Below the pieces are notes generated by a model. That model saw only the letters and a list, made by a program, of their open reading frames with translations. It was not told the origin of the DNA and did not search any database. Both the position numbers and the translations under genes were made by a program. From Parageobacillus thermantarcticus (lineage in GTDB: Bacteria > Bacillota > Bacilli > Bacillales > Anoxybacillaceae), in contig NZ_FOJS01000024.1 in assembly GCF_900111865.1 (NCBI RefSeq), forward strand, positions 1 to 47,722: a DNA stretch of 47,722 nucleotides, read 5' to 3'. Below, piece by piece: positions 41,612 to 47,722 of this stretch (the first letter of the stretch is position 1; each line of letters starts with the position of its first letter).

Positions 41612-42640
41612 CTAAAAATTCAATGAACTTGATTCTCGTACGACAAGTTCCGGTTTTAAAATAAGGCGTTTCGGTTCACTTGTGTCACCGGTTATGCGCC
41701 GATGCAAAATATCCGCCGCATGAATACCAATCTGTTCCGGAAACGCCGAGACCGTCGTTAAAGGCGGGTGAAACAGGGCGGACTCTTGAATATTATCAAA
41801 ACCGACAACCGCTATATCGCGTCCCGGAATCATTCCCGCTTCCTTTAAACCGAGCAATGCACCAAACGCAACCACATCGTTATAGCAAAACACTGCCGTT
41901 GGCGGATCGGGATGTTGCAAAACCCGTTTGATTGCCTCCATTCCTCCTTGCCTTGTCGCAAACGTCTGTATGAACAGTGACTCATCTATTTCGATGCCTG
42001 CTTGTTCCAAGGCTTCGCAATATCCTTGTTTTCGATCTCTCCATACGGATGAATTCGAAAAACCGCCTAGAAAAGCGACGCGACGATGTCCTTGCTGAAT
42101 TAAATGTTCCGTGGCTAACCTACCGCCTTCTACATTATCAACTCCAATATAATCAAATTGTTCCCCAGATGGCAATTCCCTCGCTATTAATACAACTGGA
42201 ATTTCCCACTGTTTTAGTCGCTCGACCATGTCCACCGAACAGCCAGGCACTGGACTTATGATGACACCGCCCACCCGATGTTCAAGCATTGTTGACAAAA
42301 GCGCATCTTGTTTCTCTGGAGAATCAAACGTCGTTCCCAAAATGACAGTATATCCTTCTTTATCTAGCGCCTCATGGACACCGACTAACAATTCAGAAAA
42401 AAATGGGTTGCCGATTTCCGTAATAATCAATCCCACCGTAGAAGAACGCTGCGACCGTAAATTTGCAGCCACCCGATCATACACATACCCTAATTCTTTC
42501 ATTGCCTTTAATACTTTTTCCCGCGTTTCTTTGGAAATAGCTGTACTCCCACGAACAACAAGGGAAGCTGTCGCCCGCGACACACCGGCATGCTTAGCTA
42601 CTTGCTCTAAAGTAACGCGAGAGCGCTTTTTTTTTGTCAT
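41612..42640 (-). CDS. LacI-family transcriptional regulator
   Basis: A 342-residue repressor. The N-terminal helix-turn-helix is VTLEQVAKHAGVSRATASLVVRG in pieces, with hinge YDRVAANLRSQRSSTVGLI. The periplasmic-binding-like sensor domain has IGNPFFSELLVGVHEAL, GVDNVEGGRLATEHLI and VVGFDNIQESALFHPPLTTV. Its ligand is unknown. A palindrome over its own promoter (42738-42756) suggests autorepression. It forms a two-gene unit with the shikimate-kinase-like gene. Confidence 0.92.
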   Translation of the reverse strand: MTKKKRSRVTLEQVAKHAGVSRATASLVVRGSTAISKETREKVLKAMKELGYVYDRVAANLRSQRSSTVGLIITEIGNPFFSELLVGVHEALDKEGYTVILGTTFDSPEKQDALLSTMLEHRVGGVIISPVPGCSVDMVERLKQWEIPVVLIARELPSGEQFDYIGVDNVEGGRLATEHLIQQGHRRVAFLGGFSNSSVWRDRKQGYCEALEQAGIEIDESLFIQTFATRQGGMEAIKRVLQHPDPPTAVFCYNDVVAFGALLGLKEAGMIPGRDIAVVGFDNIQESALFHPPLTTVSAFPEQIGIHAADILHRRITGDTSEPKRLILKPELVVRESSSLNF

Positions 42641-42725
42641 CCATCAACACCTGCTTGCCAATTAGATGCGTCATTATCTTTCTTGCTTCACAATCTACTC
42701 CTTATGTATAAATTAGTCAAATAAG

Positions 42726-42756
42726 AGTATAAACTTTATTGACAAACGTTGTCAAT
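42726..42756 (-). promoter_or_regulatory. lacI-type gene promoter overlapped by a palindromic operator
   Basis: Minus-strand -35 TTGACA (42750-42755), 18-bp spacer, -10 TATACT (42726-42731). The -35 is one arm of ATTGACAA-ACG-TTGTCAAT (42738-42756), a perfect 8-bp inverted repeat of LacI-operator type. A further hairpin (TGAATGAAA...TTTCATTCA with inner GAAC/GTTC) lies at 42763-42794. Confidence 0.65.
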
Positions 42757-42884
42757 TAGTAGTGAATGAAAACGAACTAAGTTCATTTCATTCATAAAAC
42801 AAGCCCCTTCTATTTGGTCATTCCAATTTCTAAAGACGCATTTGATCGAGTGCCAACTTGCCAGGTGGGCTAATATACAATGTG

Positions 42885-43137
42885 CTATAAAACAACTATA
42901 TACGTTCTTTTCTCAAGTTTTTGTATTTCTTCCTGTGACAATCCCATCATTTCTTGATTGTGCTCTCCTAAATCTGGGCCAATATAACGAATAGTCCATG
43001 GTGTTTTCCCAAATTTCGGAACAATCCAGGAACTTTTATTTCCCTAAGTCTCGGGTGTTTTACCTTGATGTTATTCTCACGATCCTGATAAGGGGGGATA
43101 TTCAAAAATACCTTTAATATTCGAATCGGACTGGCAG
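42885..43137 (-). pseudogene. CaiB/BaiF-type CoA-transferase, C-terminal remnant
   Basis: Minus-strand translation in two frames gives PASPIRILKVFLNIPPYQD, then RENNIKVKHPRLREIKVPG, then after a frameshift IVPKFGKTPWTIRYIGPDLGEHNQEMM ending in a stop at 42885. This is the C-terminal end of class III CoA transferases (PxSPV..., HPxLGxIKVPG, GPxLGEHN). The N-terminal two thirds are gone and the fragment begins directly after the IclR gene stop. The CoA transferase probably once belonged to the catabolic unit controlled by the IclR regulator. Confidence 0.75.
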
Positions 43138-43149
43138 GATATTCTCTCC

Positions 43150-43926
43150 CTATTCTCGATATCCTAACTTTTCTGAAATCACTTTAGCGCCTTCTTTGAC
43201 CAATAGCTTATATTTTTCTACTACTTCAGGAGTGAATCGATTAGTAGGGCCTGAAACAGATAAGCATGCCCTAACTTCTCCATTGATATTGAAAATAGGC
43301 GCTGCAACCGCTGCAGAACCAACTTCTCGTTCATCTATACTTAAAGCACAACGTTGTAACTTAATCTTTTCAATTTCTTCTTTTAAACAATTTAATCGTT
43401 CTTTAGATGGAACTTGCTCAAAAATTTTCTGTTGAAAAGAAAGGGATTGATAAGCCAAAATCACCTTTCCTTCAGCACCTGTCCACAATGGCAATTGTTC
43501 TCCAATTTTAACGATATGTCGAATGGAATGAAGTCCTTCGCATTGTTCCACACAAACTCGTGAATTTTCCTCCAAAACATACAAATTTACCGTTTCGCGA
43601 GTCTTATCCCGTATTTCTTCCATGATTGGCCTGGCAATTTCTCTGATTTTCATCGACTTTCCAGCAACATATCCAAGGTAGTATATTCCTTCGCCAAGAC
43701 GGTACTTTAAGGTAAGCGGATCTTTGACCACTAGATTATTTTGTTCCAAAGTAGATAACAATCTGGTAGTAGTAGATTTCGCAAGCGAAATTTTATTAGC
43801 GATTTCTGTTAAGGACAGTTCCTGTTCTTCCAAAGTAAAGCAGTACAAGATATCGATCGCCCTTTGTACGGTACGTAACCCTGTTTCTGTTTTTTTACTA
43901 TCTTGCTCATTAGAATCTTTTATCAT
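43150..43926 (-). CDS. IclR-family transcriptional regulator
   Basis: A 258-residue regulator. The winged helix is LRTVQRAIDILYCFTLEEQEL with recognition helix LAKSTTTRLLSTLEQNN. The effector domain starts at YLGYVAGKSMKIREIARP and shows TVNLYVLEENSRVCVEQ, LPLWTGAEGKVILAY and VGSAAVAAPIFNINGEV. IclR regulators usually control uptake and use of organic or aromatic acids. The divergently transcribed MFS gene, with a palindrome in its promoter, is the likely target. The CaiB-like remnant downstream suggests the regulon has decayed. Confidence 0.92.
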   Translation of the reverse strand: MIKDSNEQDSKKTETGLRTVQRAIDILYCFTLEEQELSLTEIANKISLAKSTTTRLLSTLEQNNLVVKDPLTLKYRLGEGIYYLGYVAGKSMKIREIARPIMEEIRDKTRETVNLYVLEENSRVCVEQCEGLHSIRHIVKIGEQLPLWTGAEGKVILAYQSLSFQQKIFEQVPSKERLNCLKEEIEKIKLQRCALSIDEREVGSAAVAAPIFNINGEVRACLSVSGPTNRFTPEVVEKYKLLVKEGAKVISEKLGYRE

Positions 43927-44320
43927 AAAAAACCTCCCTTTATAAAGGTTGATATATCAACGATTGTAGCCGTTTCAGGGGTGTCAAAAAATGTTTTTCG
44001 ACAAAGTTCCTCCTTTTTGTTCCATTAACCGAAAATAAATTCCTTTATATGGAACTATTCAAGTACATTTTACATTCGTTCTTTTTTGTTTATCAAGAGC
44101 TTTCAGATATTTCCCTTGGCCTAAACTTAATAAAGTTGGAGTGCCGAAACATTATCGTATTCTTCATTATTCCGTTAGAAAGACGCAAACAGGAACTTCC
44201 CGTTTTATCAATTGAAATAATGCTGTTATCGTTGTGGAAGATCTCGCAATGCCATGCAAATCCAACAAATATGCATAAGCACGGATTGATTTAGAAAAGT
44301 TGAAAAATTCTTGTTTATAT
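43927..44320. other. Divergent regulatory region between iclR-type and MFS genes
   Basis: No real gene. An 81-codon plus-strand frame at 44049 lacks a ribosome site and any family pattern. TTCC-N7-GGAA elements near 44018-44054 resemble the palindrome in front of the MFS gene and may serve iclR autoregulation. Confidence 0.5.
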
Positions 44321-44321
44321 C

Positions 44322-44403
44322 TAGACAGATAGCAAAAAAATTGCTATAATTCAGTCAAAAGTTGTTCCGTATAACGGAATATAGTTACATATAACGGAAT
44401 ATA
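44322..44403 (+). promoter_or_regulatory. MFS promoter with IclR-type operator
   Basis: -35 TAGACA (44322-44327), 17-bp spacer, -10 TATAAT (44345-44350). Just downstream of the start is TTCCGT-ATA-ACGGAA (44365-44379), a perfect 6-bp-arm palindrome. Its right half plus flank, ATAACGGAATATA, is repeated at 44391-44403, two helical turns away. Confidence 0.7.
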
Positions 44404-44512
44404 CTGACGATCTTTCTTAGACATTTACGTATAGGAGGTGCCATAAAAGTATAGATTCATAAATACATACGCTTACAAATAACCATAAATTATTATGGAT
44501 GGTGAATACGCA

Positions 44513-45820
44513 GTGAAAAAACGACGCTGGGCCATAGCTTGTTTAATTGCGGTTGGGGTCATTGTCAATTATTTTGACCGCATCAATATGTCTGTTGCGT
44601 TAAAGCCATTGTCAGAAGAATTCCATTTAACTCCTGGACAACTTGGGATTCTTTTATCCGCCTTCGCATGGTCTTATGCCATTCTTCAAATTCCTGCGGG
44701 CACTTTGCTAGATAAAATTGGTGTCAAATGGGTGGCGCGAATTGGTACCATTATTTGGTCAGCCGCTTGTTTTCTCACCGCGATCGCCAGCGGTCAGGGA
44801 CTTGTCATTTTATCGCGAATTTTACTAGGAATCGGGGAAGCTCCATATTTTCCAGCTGCTACAAAAGCGATTGGTTACTGGTTTCCCCGTAACGAACGAG
44901 GGACAGCCATTGCACTTTTTGATGCCCAATCCAAACTGTCCAACGCAATCGGCACCCCTATTATCGCTTGGGTTGTATCCGAATGGGGATGGAGGACAGG
45001 TTTTTATGCCACTGCGATTCTCAGTCTGATTTATGCCGTTGCGTTTTGGATTTCATATCGGGATCCGCATGAAGACAAGCGACTTTCGAAAGAAGAGTAC
45101 ACATATATTGTAGAGGGCGGCTCTCAAAAAATCGGTGAACCACCAGGAAATGTATGGGAAAATCTTCGATACTTATTGACAAAGCGGAAAGTCTGGGGGG
45201 CGCTCATTGGTTTTGCCGCGTACGGTTACTCATGGTTTCTTTTTCTCACGTGGCTTCCTGGTTATCTTGTCACGGAAATGCATATGTCCATATTAAAATC
45301 TGGATGGTATTCGTCAATTCCTTGGATTGTAGGAACTATTTCAGAGCTTGTGATAGGAGGATGGCTAATTGACCGTTTAGTAAACAAAGGCTATAATCCG
45401 ACACGTGTACGTAAAACATTCCTTGTAATCGGCATGCTTCTTGGTATGTCTGTCATCGGAGCAGCATTTACAAGCAACCCAAACATTGCGATACTCTGTA
45501 TTTCCATTGCTCTTGGCGGTCTTGTCATCACTTCATCGATCGCTTACAGCATTCCAACCTTCATTGCTCCACAGGGAACGGTAGGTACACTTGTAGGAAT
45601 TTTAACGTTTGGAAATAACTCTATGGCCATTCTTGCTCCTATTATCACTGGATTTATTGTACAGGCAACTGGATCATTTATGTACGCTTTTCTAGTAGCA
45701 GCGGTAATTTTGATTATTGGTATGTTCAGCTACGTATTTTTGCTTACTGATCTTGAGCCAATCGAACCGATGTTGGAGAATTCTACGAGATACGACAAGA
45801 AAAACATAAGTACTCAATAA
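44513..45820 (+). CDS. MFS transporter, anion:cation symporter (GudP/ExuT-like)
   Basis: About 435 residues with twelve predicted membrane helices. NYFDRINMSVALKPLSEEF after helix 1 and FAWSYAILQIPAGTLLDKIGVKW are signatures of the ACS family, which carries hexuronates, glucarate, galactonate and similar acids. GEAPYFPAATKAIGYWFPRNERG is the second conserved loop. An ATG at 44495 has no ribosome site. The GTG at 44513 follows a weak GGATGGTG. A strong orphan AGGAGGTG at 44433 has no usable start codon near it. IclR control is suggested by the promoter. The true substrate is unknown. Confidence 0.9.
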   Translation: MKKRRWAIACLIAVGVIVNYFDRINMSVALKPLSEEFHLTPGQLGILLSAFAWSYAILQIPAGTLLDKIGVKWVARIGTIIWSAACFLTAIASGQGLVILSRILLGIGEAPYFPAATKAIGYWFPRNERGTAIALFDAQSKLSNAIGTPIIAWVVSEWGWRTGFYATAILSLIYAVAFWISYRDPHEDKRLSKEEYTYIVEGGSQKIGEPPGNVWENLRYLLTKRKVWGALIGFAAYGYSWFLFLTWLPGYLVTEMHMSILKSGWYSSIPWIVGTISELVIGGWLIDRLVNKGYNPTRVRKTFLVIGMLLGMSVIGAAFTSNPNIAILCISIALGGLVITSSIAYSIPTFIAPQGTVGTLVGILTFGNNSMAILAPIITGFIVQATGSFMYAFLVAAVILIIGMFSYVFLLTDLEPIEPMLENSTRYDKKNISTQ

Positions 45821-45837
45821 AAAGACATTAATGAAGG

Positions 45838-45880
45838 TCGGCTTTCTCGATGAAAGATACGTGAAGCCGGCCATATTTTA
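45838..45880 (+). terminator. Terminator after the MFS gene
   Basis: GGTCGGCTT and AAGCCGGCC form a stem followed by ATATTTTAT. Confidence 0.7.
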
Positions 45881-46082
45881 TGATTGCCTCAATCCTATTA
45901 CATCTTGTTTCATAACGTTGTTCGGTTAATGCCTAATTTTTCCTTAACACTTTCACATTTCTCTCTAAAGCTGTAATACAGAGATGTTCGTATGACCACA
46001 AATCCTAAAATTATCTTCTACACCTCAATTTTCTAAATTTTAAACATTTTACTAATTTATAGGAAACAAGTTCTTTCATCCG

Positions 46083-47072
46083 TCATACCTTCTTAAAACT
46101 TAGAATGACCTTGCCGGCATTTCCCGAAGCCGCTAGTTCGTAAGCTTGTTGATAATCAGCGACTGGCAAAATTTTTGAAACAATAGGATCAATAGAAAAG
46201 GAAGGATCACGCAAATATTCGATAGCTTGTAAATAATCATCTGGGAACTGATAAATAATCGTTCCATGAATTGTCAATTCGCTGCGCACAATATGAATTA
46301 CCGGAAAAGTAGCTTCTGTCGCTAATCCTATTAAAATGACATCACCGCCAGGATTCGTTATTCGAATCGCTTGTTCCACCGCGCTTTTTGTTCCCGCTGC
46401 TTCAAATACGACGTCAAACGTTTCATCTTGCAGTTCATAAGGGTAAAGTGTGCGAATATTCCCGACCTTTTTTATAAGTTCAAATTTGTTTGGGTTAATA
46501 TCAATCGCAGTAACTTTTGCGCCTAAATGATGTGCCAACGCCGCTGCTAGCATTCCCTCATTGCCACAGCCAACAACTGCGACTGTCGTATCCTTCGCAA
46601 TATTTACCTTTTTGAAAGCGTGAACAACAACGGCAAACGGCTCAATTAACACTGCTTTTTCATCCGGTAGATCATCAGGAACCGATAAAACATATTTAGA
46701 GGAAATGATAAACTCTTGAGAAAAACCACCGTCCACATTAACGCCCAACGATTTTTTGTTTCGGCATATATTCGTATAGCCTTTTACGCATAAGTCACAC
46801 GTTCCGCAATACGTGTTAGGAAGAACAACAACGCGCGTTCCTACGTCATACGCTGCATTTTCTCCTTTTTCTATTACGACACCGAGCAGTTCGTGCCCGG
46901 GCCGTACAGGATATGTTGCGTGCGGAAGCTTCCCTTTGAAAACACTTAAATCAGAGCCGCAAATTCCGCCGTAAATAAGCTGAATTTTCACTTCATCATC
47001 CTTAGGAGCGCGTAGAGAATCTACATGACGCAATTCGAGTTCGTTTGGTTTCGTTACATATAGTTCAATCAT
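46083..47072 (-). CDS. Zinc-dependent medium-chain alcohol/polyol dehydrogenase
   Basis: A 329-residue enzyme of the threonine/sorbitol/idonate dehydrogenase type. Catalytic zinc ligands are Cys in GGICGSDL, His-Glu in RPGHELLG and Glu in LIEPFAV. The structural zinc site has four Cys in CGTCDLCVKGYTNIC. The NAD site is VAVVGCGNEGMLAAALA. A longer frame to 47123 adds 17 unrelated residues. The ATG at 47072 (MIELYVTKPNELEL) with GGTGGTGG upstream is chosen. It probably oxidises a sugar acid or polyol brought in by the MFS transporter. It follows an aldehyde dehydrogenase remnant and shares its promoter at 47587. Confidence 0.9.
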   Translation of the reverse strand: MIELYVTKPNELELRHVDSLRAPKDDEVKIQLIYGGICGSDLSVFKGKLPHATYPVRPGHELLGVVIEKGENAAYDVGTRVVVLPNTYCGTCDLCVKGYTNICRNKKSLGVNVDGGFSQEFIISSKYVLSVPDDLPDEKAVLIEPFAVVVHAFKKVNIAKDTTVAVVGCGNEGMLAAALAHHLGAKVTAIDINPNKFELIKKVGNIRTLYPYELQDETFDVVFEAAGTKSAVEQAIRITNPGGDVILIGLATEATFPVIHIVRSELTIHGTIIYQFPDDYLQAIEYLRDPSFSIDPIVSKILPVADYQQAYELAASGNAGKVILSFKKV

Positions 47073-47123
47073 TAAGTCCACCACCATGTTTTGACAAGAC
47101 ATATGAATCTGAAAGACAATCAT

Positions 47124-47438
47124 CTTTAATTCCTGTTATCTCTCGATCGCATAGCGAAAACCTTCACGGCTAATTCCGCCCAGCAAGCTTATATATGTTT
47201 CGGCTTTCGACAATTCCGCTAGTAAACGAATTACGTTGACGCGGTCATCTTTTCGAATTTGCTGGCCAACTTCCGCCCTGCCAAGCACCATGTTCACGCC
47301 GCGTTCAGGAAATCCCGCTTCCAGCAATAATTTCAGCAATTCAACTGCGATCAACGGAGTCTGCGGAGCAGGTTTCAAAACGACGCTATTGCCCGCGGCA
47401 AACGCTGAACCAATTTCTAGATGCGCATTAAAGAGCAA
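47124..47438 (-). pseudogene. Aldehyde dehydrogenase with internal deletion and frameshift
   Basis: The minus-strand frame begins mid-domain: IGSAFAAGNSVVLKPAPQTP and LLEAGFPERGVNMVLG are the cofactor-binding part. After KDDRVNVI it jumps to LLGGISREGFRYAIE, the very C-terminal end. Some 200 or more residues with the catalytic Cys and Glu are missing. A one-base loss after AIE replaces the family's EEMT-like ending. The N-terminal part before FNAHLEIG is also unrecognisable. It cannot be functional. Confidence 0.85.
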
Positions 47439-47586
47439 CCCTGTTTAAAACAATACATCGCCTTTTCTACCGCTCCTCCATGCACATCGCCAAGCAATAA
47501 ATAGAAATCACGGATATGATTATTTTTCGTTCCAACATCTTGTTAGATCGATCTAGTAAATTTAGAAAGTTCAACCATTCACGAAC

Positions 47587-47615
47587 ATTATATGTTTTTT
47601 TGTAAACATTGTCAA
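47587..47615 (-). promoter_or_regulatory. Perfect consensus sigma-A promoter
   Basis: Minus-strand TTGACA (47610-47615), exactly 17 bp, TATAAT (47587-47592). It drives leftward transcription toward the aldehyde dehydrogenase remnant and the zinc dehydrogenase. The 470 bp between it and 47124 hold no intact gene. Confidence 0.8.
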
Positions 47616-47672
47616 CTCCTACAAACATTTTGCTCACACTCGTTCGTTGTGTGAGTAAAATGTTTGTGGGAG
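47616..47672. repeat. 24-bp inverted repeat directly upstream of the promoter
   Basis: Arms 47616-47639 and 47649-47672 pair over all 24 positions (22 exact, 2 G-T wobble) with a 9-base loop. The left arm touches the -35 box. No T-run follows on either strand, so it is not a standard terminator. An operator or the end of a mobile element is possible. Confidence 0.6.
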
Positions 47673-47722
47673 AAATTCTTAGAATTCCCCGATGAGGGGG
47701 TTGGGAACGTAGGTTCGCAATC

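Noticed and set aside
44049-44294. 81-codon plus-strand frame in the iclR-MFS gap
   Set aside because: No ribosome site, no similarity; lies in a regulatory region.
47673-47722. Possible IS200/IS605 or other mobile-element end at the right edge
   Set aside because: Only 50 bases are visible and no terminal motif or transposase can be confirmed.

Overview
The window looks like a chromosome segment of a thermophilic Firmicute close to Geobacillus/Parageobacillus. This rests on the protein sequences (Bacillaceae-type ProBA with a T-box leader, IlvD, a gene cluster for phenylacetate breakdown, a Bacillus-type phenylalanine dehydrogenase), AGGAGG-type ribosome sites and sigma-A promoters. No tRNA, rRNA or CRISPR repeat array was seen.

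Region 1 (1-7650): the 3' end of an IS4-family transposase cuts into a type I-B CRISPR-Cas operon on the minus strand (cas6, cas8/cst1, cas7, cas5, cas3, cas4, truncated cas1). The interference genes are intact and tightly coupled. The adaptation module is broken, and no cas2 or array lies in the window.

Region 2 (8060-17500): a minus-strand operon encodes a FlK-like thioesterase, a phenylalanine-type amino acid dehydrogenase and a four-gene 2-oxoacid dehydrogenase complex (E1alpha, E1beta, E2, E3). Upstream of it is an ABC importer whose binding protein belongs to the TrpX-like family. Region 3 (17500-31800): phenylacetate catabolism, with paaK, paaABCD, an EthD-like gene, paaF, paaG, an aldehyde dehydrogenase, paaH, paaJ, another crotonase, paaX, paaY, a nitronate-monooxygenase-like gene and paaI. 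Regions 2 and 3 appear to be one regulon: a motif CGTT-N5-AACG lies in the promoters of the importer, the thioesterase/dehydrogenase operon, paaA and paaK. Weaker versions lie upstream of paaX, of paaY and at the old promoter of paaI. The implied pathway is uptake of phenylalanine, deamination to phenylpyruvate, oxidative decarboxylation to phenylacetyl-CoA, then epoxidation and beta-oxidation. No paaE reductase or MaoC-type oxepin-CoA hydrolase was found here.

Region 4 (31802-33663): a complete 1846-bp IS6-like element with an unusually long zinc-ribbon transposase and an 8-bp target duplication. It sits between paaI and what was evidently its promoter. Region 5 (34000-38840): ilvD, then proBA behind a proline T-box riboswitch. 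Two inverted, IS256-ended MITE copies (35886 and 39616) flank proBA.

Region 6 (38840-47722): a patchwork of accessory and decaying genes. It holds gtrA with a gtrB/csbB-like remnant, a coiled-coil protein made of perfect 11-residue repeats, a shikimate-kinase-like gene with a LacI regulator, a CaiB/BaiF remnant next to an IclR regulator, an MFS organic-acid transporter behind a palindromic operator, a zinc alcohol dehydrogenase, and an aldehyde dehydrogenase with an internal deletion. A perfect consensus promoter and a 24-bp hairpin lie at the right edge.
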